Assembly: GCA_900754965.1 (NCBI GenBank)
Contig: CAAEEO010000017.1
Span: forward strand, 70,260-134,259
Direction: 5' to 3'
Origin: an uncultured Oscillospiraceae bacterium
GTDB lineage: Bacteria; Bacillota; Clostridia; Oscillospirales; Oscillospiraceae
DNA length: 64,000 nucleotides
The position numbers and the translations under genes are program-made. Below the pieces are notes generated by a model. The model was not told where the DNA came from, ran no database searches, and saw only the letters and a list, made by a program, of their open reading frames with translations. Positions 41,259 through 49,940 of this stretch are shown piece by piece (position 1 is the first letter of the stretch; every line of letters begins with the position of its first letter).

Positions 41259-41636
41259 TTACTTACCAGTGACCGCGATGATTTCCACTTCGCACTTCAC
41301 GCCTTTGGGCAGATCCTTCACTGCCACGCAGGAACGTGCAGGTTTGCCGGTGAAGTACTCGGCATAAACGGCATTGAATGCAGCGAAGTCGCCAATGTCA
41401 GCCAGGAAGCAGGTGGTCTTGATCACGTCTTCAAAGGTCAGACCGGCAGCGGTCAGGATACCCTTTACGTTCTCGCAGGACTGTTTAGCCTGTTCCTCAA
41501 TGGTGGTACCTACCACTTCACCGGTCACAGGGCTCAGAGGAACCTGGCCGGAGGCAAACAGAAAGCCGTTGGCTTCGATGGCCTGAGAATAGGGACCGAT
41601 GGCTGCAGGTGCATTTTCCGTGCTAATGTATTTCAT
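41259..41636 (-). CDS. ridA: RidA-family enamine/imine deaminase
   Basis: A 125-residue trimeric Rid protein. IGPYSQAI (residues 13-20), ASGQVP, and the active-site Arg101 in KPARSCVAV with E116/E118 near the C-terminus are intact. It hydrolyses 2-aminoacrylate and 2-aminocrotonate, the reactive products of serine and threonine dehydratases. It is the last gene of an operon encoding exactly those enzymes, so its role here is well supported. Confidence 0.95.
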   Translation of the reverse strand: MKYISTENAPAAIGPYSQAIEANGFLFASGQVPLSPVTGEVVGTTIEEQAKQSCENVKGILTAAGLTFEDVIKTTCFLADIGDFAAFNAVYAEYFTGKPARSCVAVKDLPKGVKCEVEIIAVTGK

Positions 41637-41672
41637 AATTCGCAGATCCTTTCCTCCCCAATAGGGGTACGA

Positions 41673-42887
41673 TTAAGCTTTTGCTTCTTTCTTGCTCTTG
41701 CTCTTGCCGGTGATGGCATCCATGAACACTGCGATTGCGCCGTCGCCAGTGACGTTGCAAGCGGTGCCGAAGGAGTCCTGAGCAATGTACAGAGCGATCA
41801 TCAGACCCAGCATATCCTGGTCAAAGCCCAGCATGGACTCCAGAATACCCAGAGCAGCCATGACAGCGCCGCCGGGCACGCCGGGAGCTGCGACCATGGT
41901 CACGCCCAGCATCAGAATGAACGGGAACATCTGGCCGAAGGTCACGCTCTGACCCAGCATCATCATGACAGCAATGGAGCAGCTGGTCAGGGTGATGGTA
42001 GAACCGGACAGGTGAATGGTTGCGCACAGGGGGCAAACGAACTGAGCGATAGCGTCGGACACGCCGTTCTTCTTGGTGCACTCCACGGTCACGGGAATGG
42101 TAGCAGCGGAGGACTGGGTGCCGATAGCGGTGGTGTATGCGGGGATCATGTTCTTGATCAGGCCGAAGGGGTTCTTCTTAGCCACAGCACCTGCAATGGT
42201 GTACTGCAGGATGATGATCACGATGTGCAGGCAGATGACCACTGCAAAGACCTTGATGAAGGAGGTCATCAGCTCCATGATGGTGCCAGCGTAGGTCAGC
42301 TTTGCAAAGATGCCGTAAACATGCAGGGGCAGCAGGGGGATGATGATGCCGCCAACCAGTTTCTCAATGATGCCGCCGAAATCGACCATGACCTTCTTCA
42401 GACCCTCAGCCTTGCACACAGCGATGCCCAGACCCAGGATGAAGGAGATGATCAGTGCGGACATAACGCCCATGATGGCAGGCATATCAATGTTGAAGAA
42501 AGTGGCCAGAACGGTCTCTTCAGCGTTCTCAGCATCGGTGATGAACATGCCAGCCTCAACCAGATGGGGGAACAGACCCATATCCACAGCATATGCCAAA
42601 GAACCAGCAATAATAGTGGAACCGTAAGCGACCAGAGTGGTGATAGCCAGGGTCTTACCTGCGCCTTCACCCAGGTCAGCAATACCGGGCACCACAAAGC
42701 CAATAATGATCAGGGGAATGCAGAAGTTGATGAAGTTACCGAAAATGCTGTTGTAAGTTGCACCCAGGCGGATGATGACTTCACCAGCATTGCCGATTCT
42801 CTGTGCCAGGAAACCGACTGCGATACCAATGACGATCGCAATGATCAGTTTCGGCAGCAGGCCGAGTTTTTTCTTTTGATTCTCCAT
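41673..42887 (-). CDS. Dicarboxylate/amino acid:cation symporter, probably serine/threonine
   Basis: A 404-residue DAACS (SstT/GltP-like) transporter with eight spans and two re-entrant loops. The Ser-rich signature GTQSSAATIPVT and the later GDGAIAVFMDAI block carry the substrate and Na+ sites. Position between threonine dehydratase and RidA suggests serine/threonine uptake. The ATG has no ribosome site at normal distance; GGAGG lies 31 bases upstream, separated by a hairpin described separately. Confidence 0.92.
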   Translation of the reverse strand: MENQKKKLGLLPKLIIAIVIGIAVGFLAQRIGNAGEVIIRLGATYNSIFGNFINFCIPLIIIGFVVPGIADLGEGAGKTLAITTLVAYGSTIIAGSLAYAVDMGLFPHLVEAGMFITDAENAEETVLATFFNIDMPAIMGVMSALIISFILGLGIAVCKAEGLKKVMVDFGGIIEKLVGGIIIPLLPLHVYGIFAKLTYAGTIMELMTSFIKVFAVVICLHIVIIILQYTIAGAVAKKNPFGLIKNMIPAYTTAIGTQSSAATIPVTVECTKKNGVSDAIAQFVCPLCATIHLSGSTITLTSCSIAVMMMLGQSVTFGQMFPFILMLGVTMVAAPGVPGGAVMAALGILESMLGFDQDMLGLMIALYIAQDSFGTACNVTGDGAIAVFMDAITGKSKSKKEAKA

Positions 42888-42894
42888 ACCTTTT

Positions 42895-42923
42895 GTCTCA
42901 GACTTTTTCGTCCGAGACCCTCC
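42895..42923 (-). promoter_or_regulatory. Hairpin between ribosome site and start codon of symporter
   Basis: Minus strand: GGAGG (42919-42923) is immediately followed by a 9-pair stem (GTCTCGGAC with GTCTGAGAC, one G-U pair, 42895-42918) and then seven bases to the ATG. If the stem folds, the site-to-start distance becomes the usual seven bases. Confidence 0.65.
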
Positions 42924-42981
42924 TTTTCTTTTCTTTTTTTATAAAACCCGAAGGTATTTACAACAACTTGACAGGTGTGGG

Positions 42982-44172
42982 TCACTCGCCCAGCAGCATA
43001 TAGCCGGAATTTTTCAGAGCCTCATGAATCTGTGCCACGTGCTCGGTGTTCCGGGTCTCCAGAACCATGGACACCACACAGACATTCACTTCTGCCTCTT
43101 TGTCCTCACGCTTGTGGTCCACGCTCATAATATTGGCGCCGGTGTCGGCAATGATCTGCAGCAGATGATTCAGCTGACCGGGCTTGTCCACCACTTTGGT
43201 CTTGATCTCGGCAATACGGCCGGTCTTGATCAGGCCCTTGGTGAGGATACGGGACAGGGTGGTCACATCCACATTACCACCGGAAACCACGCACACGGTC
43301 TTCTTGGTCATATCTACCTTGCCGTACAGGCAGGCAGCCACCGGAGTTGCACCGGCGCCCTCTGCCACGGTCTTGCTCTTCTCCAGCAGAGCCAGAATGG
43401 CTGCGCAGATCTCGTCCTCAGTGACGGTGACCACTTCGTCCACATATTTCTGAACCATTTCGAAGGTCAGGTTACCGGGAGTCAGCACATGGATACCGTC
43501 AGCAATGGTATTGCCATCGGGCACCGTGGTGATCTGGCCGTTCTTCCGGGACTCATACATAGAGGGCACGGTCGCAGCCTGCACGCCGATGACCTTGCAC
43601 TCGGGTTTGAGCTGCTTAATGGTGAATGCCACACCGGAAATCAGACCGCCGCCGCCGATAGGCACCACAATCTGCTCCACTTCGGGCAGCTGCTGGATGA
43701 TCTCCAGAGCGATGGTGCCCTGTCCGGCCATCACATACTCATCGTTGAAGGGATGGGCAAAAGTGTATCCGTGCTCCTGGGTCAGGCGCTCAGCCTCCCG
43801 GGCAGCGTCGTCGTACACACCGTCCACCAGCACCACTTCCGCACCGTAGCCCTTGGTTGCCTCTACCTTGGCAATGGGAGCACCGGCGGGCATGCAGATG
43901 ACGGACTTGATGCCGTTCTTCGTTGCGGACAGTGCCACGCCCTGGGCATGGTTGCCAGCAGAGCAGGCGATCACGCCCTTGGATTTTTCCTCAGCGGTCA
44001 GGCTGCTGATCTTGTTGTAAGCGCCGCGCAGCTTGAAAGAGCCGGTCAGCTGCAGATTTTCAGATTTGATATACACATTCTCGCCAATGGCGGGTGCGGG
44101 GTTCAGGGGCGTAACGCGAGCCACATCTTTCAGTCTCTTCTGTGCCTCATAGATCATTCCGAGTGTAAGCAT
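42982..44172 (-). CDS. ilvA: Threonine ammonia-lyase with ACT domain
   Basis: A 396-residue PLP enzyme deaminating threonine (and serine) to 2-oxobutyrate. The PLP lysine lies in SFKLRGAYNK (after LQLTG), the Gly-rich phosphate loop is VPIGGGGLISG, and a C-terminal ACT domain (about 325-396, GQLNHLLQIIADTGANI) indicates allosteric control. Length matches the catabolic/short biosynthetic form (TdcB or IlvA type). ATG at 44172 chosen after GGAGG; the operon with serine dehydratase and RidA argues for a catabolic role. Confidence 0.93.
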   Translation of the reverse strand: MLTLGMIYEAQKRLKDVARVTPLNPAPAIGENVYIKSENLQLTGSFKLRGAYNKISSLTAEEKSKGVIACSAGNHAQGVALSATKNGIKSVICMPAGAPIAKVEATKGYGAEVVLVDGVYDDAAREAERLTQEHGYTFAHPFNDEYVMAGQGTIALEIIQQLPEVEQIVVPIGGGGLISGVAFTIKQLKPECKVIGVQAATVPSMYESRKNGQITTVPDGNTIADGIHVLTPGNLTFEMVQKYVDEVVTVTEDEICAAILALLEKSKTVAEGAGATPVAACLYGKVDMTKKTVCVVSGGNVDVTTLSRILTKGLIKTGRIAEIKTKVVDKPGQLNHLLQIIADTGANIMSVDHKREDKEAEVNVCVVSMVLETRNTEHVAQIHEALKNSGYMLLGE

Positions 44173-44176
44173 AAAT

Positions 44177-45055
44177 TCATTCCTCCGTCTTTCCAAAAAC
44201 TTTGTCTGCTAATTGTTTCCCAGTAGGTGTCGCAGCCAGACCGCCCCTTGCAGTTTCTTTCAGGTCGGAGTGCATACTGTCGCCTATCCGTTTCATAGAC
44301 CAGATGACTTCATCTGCCGGAATCTTGCTTTCAATCCCAGCCAGAGCCATTTCCGCCGCAGTGAAGGCATTCGCCGTTCCCATGGCGTTTCGTTTGATGC
44401 AGGGAATCTCCACCAATCCGGCTACCGGATCGCATACGAGTCCCAGCACATTTTTCAGTGCGATGGCACAGGCGTGTTCCGCCATGGCGGGGGTGCCGCC
44501 GCACATTTCCACCAATGCGGATGCCGCCATAGCACTGGCACTGCCGCATTCCGCCTGGCAGCCGCCTTCGGCGCCGGCAATGGTGGCGTTCCGGGCAATG
44601 ACCATGCCCACTGCAGAGGCCGTGAACAGTGCCATCACTGCCTGTTCCTCCGGAATCTGCCGCTGCTCCATCACCGTCAGCACGCAGGCCGGCAGGATTC
44701 CGCAGCTGCCTGCCGTGGGCGCTGCAACAATGCGGCCCATGCAGGCGTTGGTCTCCGACACGGCGATGGCCTTGGTCAGTGCACTGACGAACACCGGGCC
44801 GGTCAGATTTTGTTCCATCCGCTGATTCATTTTCCACGCGTCGCCGCCGGTCAGGCCGCTGGTGGAGCGGAGATCTTTTTCCATGCCGGACTGCACAGAT
44901 TCCTGCATCACATGCAGGCTGTGCCGCATCCGCTGGAACACCTCGTCCCGGTCGATCCCAAGTTCTTCCGCCTCGTCCCGCAAAATCACTTCTCCAAGGG
45001 AGATCTGCTGGGCCTCGGCCCGCTGAACCAGCTCACGAAGAGCATCATATTTCAT
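44177..45055 (-). CDS. sdaAA: L-serine ammonia-lyase, iron-sulfur type, alpha subunit
   Basis: A 292-residue catalytic subunit of the oxygen-sensitive [4Fe-4S] serine dehydratase that converts serine to pyruvate and ammonia. AAPTAGSCGILPA, the GGCQAECGSA segment and the CDPVAGLVEIPC block hold the cluster cysteines. The beta subunit is the preceding gene, as in other Firmicutes. Ends four bases before the ilvA start. Confidence 0.95.
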   Translation of the reverse strand: MKYDALRELVQRAEAQQISLGEVILRDEAEELGIDRDEVFQRMRHSLHVMQESVQSGMEKDLRSTSGLTGGDAWKMNQRMEQNLTGPVFVSALTKAIAVSETNACMGRIVAAPTAGSCGILPACVLTVMEQRQIPEEQAVMALFTASAVGMVIARNATIAGAEGGCQAECGSASAMAASALVEMCGGTPAMAEHACAIALKNVLGLVCDPVAGLVEIPCIKRNAMGTANAFTAAEMALAGIESKIPADEVIWSMKRIGDSMHSDLKETARGGLAATPTGKQLADKVFGKTEE

Positions 45056-45067
45056 GCAAACGCCTCC

Positions 45068-45727
45068 TCAAATTGCGGGCAGCAAAATCGAATCATATAC
45101 ATTGGGGTACCGGCGGATCAATTCGTTGACGGATGAGTCCATCTCGCCGTCGATCTCAATGACCATCACGGCCACGCCCCCTTTGTCACCCCGGCGCAGC
45201 TCAAACTTGCCGATATTCACGCCCCGGCGTGCCAAAATGTTGGTCACATCGGAAATCATACCCGGCGTGTCCAAATGATACACCAGCAGCGTGATACATT
45301 CACCGGAAATATCCACAGAAGTTCCGTTGATACGCCGGATGCTGATCCGTCCGCCGCCCAGAGAGGCGCCTTCTACCTCCTGCGTCTTTCCGCTGTCCCC
45401 TACCAGCTTCAAAAGCACGGTGTTGGGGTGTGCATCTTCGATCTGGGCAGTATGAAACCGGTAGTCCAATCCCTCCTGCCCTGCCAGTTCCAAACTGTTT
45501 CGAATCCGCAGATCGTCGGTGTCCATTCCCATCAGACCGGCCACGATAGCCTTGTCTGTACCATGTCCCTGATACGTCCGGGAAAAGGAACCGGAAAAGT
45601 AAATGTCCGCCTGCCGGACCGGTTCTCCCAGGATTCCCCGGGCATATTTTCCGATACGAACCGCCCCAGCTGTATGCGAACTGGAAGGGCCGATCATGAT
45701 CGGGCCGATGATATCAAATGCGTCCAT
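45068..45727 (-). CDS. sdaAB: L-serine ammonia-lyase, iron-sulfur type, beta subunit
   Basis: A 219-residue subunit, start chosen at the ATG at 45727 after GGGAG. MDAFDIIGPIMIGPSSSHTAG is the canonical N-terminus of the beta subunit, and the C-terminal ACT-like domain (about 148-215, DTPGMISDVTNILARRGVNI) probably senses serine. First gene of the operon sdaAB-sdaAA-ilvA-symporter-ridA. Confidence 0.95.
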   Translation of the reverse strand: MDAFDIIGPIMIGPSSSHTAGAVRIGKYARGILGEPVRQADIYFSGSFSRTYQGHGTDKAIVAGLMGMDTDDLRIRNSLELAGQEGLDYRFHTAQIEDAHPNTVLLKLVGDSGKTQEVEGASLGGGRISIRRINGTSVDISGECITLLVYHLDTPGMISDVTNILARRGVNIGKFELRRGDKGGVAVMVIEIDGEMDSSVNELIRRYPNVYDSILLPAI

Positions 45728-45769
45728 CAGAAACACTCCCTTCCTATTTTGATTTTTCATTCTGAAGCC

Positions 45770-45798
45770 AGTATAGCAGAGATTCTTTCAGTCCTCAA
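45770..45798 (-). promoter_or_regulatory. Promoter of the serine/threonine operon
   Basis: Minus strand: TTGAGG (45793-45798), 17-base spacer, TATACT (45770-45775), 43 bases before the sdaAB start. Confidence 0.72.
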
Positions 45799-46067
45799 TG
45801 CACAATTATGACAAATCTGTCCCTGTTCTGTGGACAACCTGCCGAATTACATTCATTCTCCATTCACTTTTTGTATATTTTTTGATTATGCACTCAATTC
45901 AATACATTTTTCTTGCAATTTCAGAAAAATCATTTTTTTCTCGTACACTTTTTCACTTTTACGCAAGAAAGAATCTGCCATTTTTTGATGTTTTTCTCCA
46001 TTTTCAGGAAAATCGAACTCCGTTCCCCCGGGTATTCACCCAGAGTGCCATATTTTCGCAAAACGAA
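45799..46067. other. T-rich non-coding stretch
   Basis: No gene seen. On the plus strand it is strongly T-rich, with two related words (TTCAGAAAAATCA and TTCAGGAAAATCG) about 90 bases apart. A regulator of the adjacent operon could bind here, but no site can be identified. Confidence 0.55.
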
Positions 46068-46086
46068 TGTCTTTTCACAAAAGACA
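46068..46086 (-). terminator. Probable terminator of the Dus/TraX operon
   Basis: Stem TGTCTTTT / AAAAGACA with a 3-base loop; on the minus strand followed by TTCGTTTTG. Confidence 0.65.
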
Positions 46087-46100
46087 CTTCTTGCGTGAGT

Positions 46101-46841
46101 TCAAGTCAATGCCTGCTGTATCAGCCACAAAATCAGCATGTGGACAGGGTAAAAGGCATAGCAGGCATACTGCAAAGGCTTGCTGTGATAGCCCTGCTTT
46201 CCATTATACAGCCAAATGGGAACCAACGCGAGCACTGCCAGCGCCTGCTGATAGAAAGAAATCGTATGGCCAAACACCTGAATCTCCAGGATCAAACTGC
46301 CAAGCAAGGAGGTATTGATCCAGATCATCCCCAACAGCTGCAATACCCAACCGAATCGCAGTCCCCGGGTCCAGTAGAACAGGAACACCATCAGCATCCC
46401 ACTGCCAAAATAATCCACCATAGCCAGATCGCCCAGGAAATATCCTACCACGCCGCAAAGAGCGCTGACTATCAGGAATTTCCAGGGCGTGCCCCGGAAC
46501 CGTTCCATCAGACTCATAAACAGCAGTGCCAACAGGAAGGTGAACATCACATTCTGATGGAAAGGATACAGGAATGTGCTCCCATACATTAAATCAAAGG
46601 GAATCTCCGACACCAGGGCAAAAAACAGCATTCGTTTCAGATACCGTTTCCGGTCATGGGTCTGGTAAAATCCCTCCACGATTTGAAAAGCAAAAATGGG
46701 AAAGGCAAGCCGGCCAATATTGGTACACCAGGCGCTGCCGGGCAGAACTGTGGCCCATGCGTGGTCGCAGAGCATCAGAAACATGGCCAGCAGTTTGAGG
46801 TGCAAGGCATTCAGGCATTTCAGCGACTGTAATTTGTTCAC
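46101..46841 (-). CDS. TraX-family membrane protein
   Basis: A 246-residue polytopic protein. The N-terminus (LKLLAMFLMLCDHAWATVL), the GRLAFPIFAFQIVEGF block and RYLKRMLFFALVSEIPFDLMY are characteristic of the TraX/acyltransferase-like family; the first member acetylates F pilin, but chromosomal Firmicutes members have unknown substrates. GTG start overlaps the dus stop. Confidence 0.87.
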   Translation of the reverse strand: MNKLQSLKCLNALHLKLLAMFLMLCDHAWATVLPGSAWCTNIGRLAFPIFAFQIVEGFYQTHDRKRYLKRMLFFALVSEIPFDLMYGSTFLYPFHQNVMFTFLLALLFMSLMERFRGTPWKFLIVSALCGVVGYFLGDLAMVDYFGSGMLMVFLFYWTRGLRFGWVLQLLGMIWINTSLLGSLILEIQVFGHTISFYQQALAVLALVPIWLYNGKQGYHSKPLQYACYAFYPVHMLILWLIQQALT

Positions 46842-47797
46842 GGTTCCGTCTCCTTTCGTTCCGGGGCATATTGCAGGTCGCGGAAAAGTCCCTCCACGAT
46901 CTGTTCATATTCTGTAGCCCGGCTACATTTTCGAATCCGCTTTCCATAGGTCCCATCATCTGTGAACCCGCGAATCAGGAATGTCCACAATTCTTTCATT
47001 TTGCAAAGCAGCTGCTTATCTCCATAGGCCTGCTCTGCCCAGGCGCGATAATACAGATCGTGGAATCGGCGCACCTGTCTGGCTGTGGTGGGACGGCCGG
47101 TTTTGCACTGGGTAATCAGTCCCGGATCTCGTAGCAGGCCCCGGCCGATCATGATTCCCGCCAGTTTGGGATACTGCTCCTCGATTTTTCGGCAGTCCTC
47201 AGGATACAGCAAATCCCCATTATATACCAGAGGAATGGAACAGTTTGCATAGGCCTCTGCAAACGCCGACATCCGGACAGGATACCGGTACTGATCCTTC
47301 TGCACCCGGGGATGCAGGATCAACTGGGAAATGGGGTACTTCTGAAAAATTTCCAAAATCGGCCCAAATTCCTCCTCAGACTCCAGGCCCAGCCGGGTCT
47401 TCACCGACACCTGGATTGGGCAGTCCTGAAACACAGTGTCCAGGAACTGATCCAACTTTTCCAAGTCCCGCAGCAGTCCGGCGCCTTTTCCTTTGGTCAC
47501 CACCGTCTGCGACGGGCAGCCCAAATTCAGATTGACCTCGGAATACCCCAGTTCTTTCAATTCCCGGGCCGCCTGCACCGCCAGGTCTCCCCGGTTCACC
47601 ATCAACTGCGGCACCGCATGCAGTCCCCGGTTATTTTCCGGCAGCAGATCCCGCAGTTCTTTGGGGGAAAAACTGTGGTTCTGATTGGGAGCGGCAAAGG
47701 GCAGATAATATCGGTCCGTTTCCGGAAATACGCCATGATGTGCCCGCCGGAATTGGGCGCCGGTGATGCCTTCCATGGGGGCAAACAAATATTCCAA
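46838..47797 (-). CDS. tRNA-dihydrouridine synthase
   Basis: A flavoenzyme that reduces uridine in tRNA D-loops. TTG start at 47797 is chosen because AGGAGG lies nine bases upstream and the protein then begins with the usual LFAPMEGIT. Other signatures: NLNLGCPS with the catalytic Cys, VSVKTRLG, LVYNGDL and IMIGRGLLRDP. 319 residues, in the normal range. The upstream pyrophosphatase terminator lies within the longer open frame, which argues against an earlier start. Confidence 0.93.
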   Translation of the reverse strand: MEYLFAPMEGITGAQFRRAHHGVFPETDRYYLPFAAPNQNHSFSPKELRDLLPENNRGLHAVPQLMVNRGDLAVQAARELKELGYSEVNLNLGCPSQTVVTKGKGAGLLRDLEKLDQFLDTVFQDCPIQVSVKTRLGLESEEEFGPILEIFQKYPISQLILHPRVQKDQYRYPVRMSAFAEAYANCSIPLVYNGDLLYPEDCRKIEEQYPKLAGIMIGRGLLRDPGLITQCKTGRPTTARQVRRFHDLYYRAWAEQAYGDKQLLCKMKELWTFLIRGFTDDGTYGKRIRKCSRATEYEQIVEGLFRDLQYAPERKETEP

Positions 47798-47819
47798 TCC
47801 TCTTCCTCCTGGCTTTACA

Positions 47820-47848
47820 CAAAGAAAGGCGCCCACAGGCGCCTTTCC
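47820..47848 (-). terminator. Terminator of pyrophosphatase gene
   Basis: Stem AAAGGCGCC / GGCGCCTTT, short loop, then CTTTG on the minus strand. Confidence 0.75.
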
Positions 47849-47872
47849 AATGTTTCTTTGTTCCGATTGTCC

Positions 47873-48412
47873 TTACATCTGGAAGGTTCGGACATAATTT
47901 TCGATGCAGAACTGCACCACTTCCTCCGCAGCAGCCCGGTTACGGACTTCATCTACTACAGTTTCCTTTCCTTCCAAAGTTTTGTACACCTGGAAGAAAT
48001 GCTTGATCTCCTCAAACATGTGGCTGGGCAGTTCGAAGATATCTTTTACTATGTTGAAGTTGGGATCGCTGAAAGGAACAGCGATAATCTTCTCATCATT
48101 CTTACCGCCATCTTTCATGGTAATCACACCGATGGGATAGCAACGAACCAGAACCATGGGGTCAATGGTCTCGGAGCAAATGACCAAAGCATCCAGAGGG
48201 TCACCGTCATCGCCGTAAGTACGGGGAATGAATCCATAGTTTGCAGGATAGTGGGTGGATGTGTACAGAATACGATCCAGACGGATCATTCCAGTTTCCT
48301 TATCCAACTCATATTTCTTTTTGCTTCCCTTCGGGATCTCAATCACGACCTCGAAATCATCAGGCTTAATTCTGCACGGCTTAATCTCATGCCAGATATT
48401 TCTCATGCTCAT
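47873..48412 (-). CDS. ppa: Inorganic pyrophosphatase (family I)
   Basis: A 179-residue soluble pyrophosphatase. The start is the ATG at 48412 after AAGGAG; the open frame extends 23 codons upstream without support. Signature DGDPLDALV binds Mg2+, with VVIEIPKGSKKKYE and YGFIPRTYGDDGDPLD in the family order. Hydrolyses PPi to drive biosynthesis. Confidence 0.95.
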   Translation of the reverse strand: MSMRNIWHEIKPCRIKPDDFEVVIEIPKGSKKKYELDKETGMIRLDRILYTSTHYPANYGFIPRTYGDDGDPLDALVICSETIDPMVLVRCYPIGVITMKDGGKNDEKIIAVPFSDPNFNIVKDIFELPSHMFEEIKHFFQVYKTLEGKETVVDEVRNRAAAEEVVQFCIENYVRTFQM

Positions 48413-48505
48413 GGACAGGTTCTCCTTAGTTCTGATTCTTATTTTCTTATTCTCTGGCGGGCACATTCCGAATGTACCCACGGGATGTCACAATACGACA
48501 CTGTA

Positions 48506-48533
48506 ATATTATCACAAATGACCGGTCTGTCAA
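48506..48533 (-). promoter_or_regulatory. Promoter of ppa
   Basis: Minus strand: TTGACA (48528-48533), 16-base spacer, TAATAT (48506-48511). Confidence 0.72.
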
Positions 48534-48664
48534 GTGCAAAAAGCGACCGGAACGCTAACATCCGCCATTTTTCTGGAAATTCCCGGACATTTTTGATATA
48601 CTGTTCCCAACTTTCCCGCCGACCCCGTATCGGGCGGACGATTCTGATACTCAGGAGGGTTTTT

Positions 48665-49144
48665 ATGAGAAGACACGACCGGGAAGTGACCGATTTTCAA
48701 GAGATTCTGGAAATCATTCACCGATGCCAGGTGTGCCGTCTGGCTCTGAACAACGGCGCCTATCCCTATCTGCTGCCAGTCAACTTCGGAGAAGAACTCG
48801 TGGGCGGTCAGTTGGTGCTGTATTTTCATGGCGCAGTCAGCGGCACGAAATATCGGCTGATGGAGGCAGATCCCCACGCCAGTTTTGAAATGGACTGCGA
48901 AACGGTTCTCTGTTCCGACCGCAGCATCGGAGAATGCACCATGGCTTATGAAAGCGTCATCGGGCAGGGGCTGCTGCAGGAGATCACACAAGAAGAGGAA
49001 AAACTCCATGCTCTGGATGTCCTCACCGCCCATTACCACCCGGAGGGCTTTGCCTACGACCGCTCCATCCTGCCCCAGACCAGAGTCTGGAGTCTGACCG
49101 TTGAAACCATCACCGCCAAGCGCAGGCCCACCCTTTCCCGATAA
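48665..49144 (+). CDS. Pyridoxamine 5'-phosphate oxidase-fold flavoprotein (NimA-like)
   Basis: A 159-residue split-beta-barrel protein. The start MRRHDREVTDFQEILEII and the PYLLPVNFG and YFHGAVSGTKY segments match the 5-nitroimidazole-resistance (Nim)/PNPOx-related group; it probably binds FMN or a related cofactor. ATG at 48665 follows AGGAGGG; the long open frame running back to 47.3 kb overlaps ppa and dus and is not coding. Substrate unknown. Confidence 0.87.
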   Translation: MRRHDREVTDFQEILEIIHRCQVCRLALNNGAYPYLLPVNFGEELVGGQLVLYFHGAVSGTKYRLMEADPHASFEMDCETVLCSDRSIGECTMAYESVIGQGLLQEITQEEEKLHALDVLTAHYHPEGFAYDRSILPQTRVWSLTVETITAKRRPTLSR

Positions 49145-49173
49145 AAATTTAGACAAATTTCACAACTTTTCCG

Positions 49174-49201
49174 TTGACTTTCTCCCAAGCTGTTATATAA
49201 T
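49174..49201 (+). promoter_or_regulatory. Promoter of CBS-ACT gene
   Basis: TTGACT (49174-49179), 16-base spacer, TATAAT (49196-49201). Confidence 0.8.
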
Positions 49202-49254
49202 TTAGTTAGAAAGAACTCTGTTTGGAATGAATAGCAAGTGAGGAGGCATCGATC

Positions 49255-49863
49255 ATGCTCGTAAAAGCCAGAATGACCCGCAATCCCGTCACCATCACCC
49301 CGGATGTCAGTATCTCAGAGGCGCACAGATTGATGAAGGAGCACTCCTTCCGCCGTCTGCCGGTGGTTCAGGGCGGGAAACTGATCGGCATTGTCACGGA
49401 GAAAGAACTCCAGCAGGTCTCTCCCTCCAAGGCAACCACGCTCAGCGTATTTGAACTGAACTATCTGCTGGAAAAAACCACCATTCAGGAAGCCATGTCC
49501 CGGGACCCCATCACAGTTCAGGATGACGACCTGATTGAAAAAGCAGCTCTGCTCATGCGTACCAACAAAGTAGGCGCGCTGCCGGTCATGCACGGCGACC
49601 GGCTGGTCGGCATCATCACAGAGTCCGATATTTTCGACACATTCATCGACATTATGGGATTCCGGAATCCCGGGGTGCGCTTGGCTCTTCAATTAGAGGA
49701 TCAGGCCGGCAGCATCTCTGCCGTGACGAAAATTATCAGCGAAAAAGGCGGCAATATCACCCACATGGCCCTGTATGGAGACGGCGAGCTGGTCATCCGC
49801 ATCGCCGAAGAGCATGTGCAGGACATCGTGGCCGCACTGACCCAGGCCGGATATATGACCTGA
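49255..49863 (+). CDS. CBS-pair protein with C-terminal ACT domain (AcuB-like)
   Basis: A 202-residue protein with two CBS motifs (about 7-60: MTRNPVTITPDVSISEAHRLM and 78-130: MSRDPITVQDDDLIEKAALLM) and an ACT-like domain (about 143-200, GSISAVTKIISEKGGNI). The arrangement is that of AcuB-like proteins, cytoplasmic sensors of adenine nucleotides and an amino acid or similar ligand. GAGGAGG precedes the ATG. Confidence 0.9.
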   Translation: MLVKARMTRNPVTITPDVSISEAHRLMKEHSFRRLPVVQGGKLIGIVTEKELQQVSPSKATTLSVFELNYLLEKTTIQEAMSRDPITVQDDDLIEKAALLMRTNKVGALPVMHGDRLVGIITESDIFDTFIDIMGFRNPGVRLALQLEDQAGSISAVTKIISEKGGNITHMALYGDGELVIRIAEEHVQDIVAALTQAGYMT

Positions 49864-49898
49864 GTTTCCGAACCGGACACCGGAAACATCTAACAAAA

Positions 49899-49940
49899 AC
49901 AAACGATGCGGCAGCCATTGGCTGCCGCATCGTTTTTATT
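49899..49940. terminator. Bidirectional terminator
   Basis: Stem AACGATGCGGCAGCC / GGCTGCCGCATCGTT with a 3-base loop, A and T runs outside; shared with the convergent DUF2461 gene. Confidence 0.93.

Noticed and set aside
45820..45845. DnaA-box-like TTGTCCACA
   Set aside because: Only one site with one mismatch and no cluster, so no support for an origin.
45800..46067. Possible riboswitch or T-box ahead of the serine operon
   Set aside because: The promoter at 45770-45798 lies downstream of this stretch with respect to transcription, leaving only a short leader with no riboswitch-like structure.
47312..48664. Upstream extension of the NimA-like gene
   Set aside because: The open frame runs antisense through ppa and dus; the ATG at 48665 has an ideal AGGAGGG site and gives the family's normal N-terminus.
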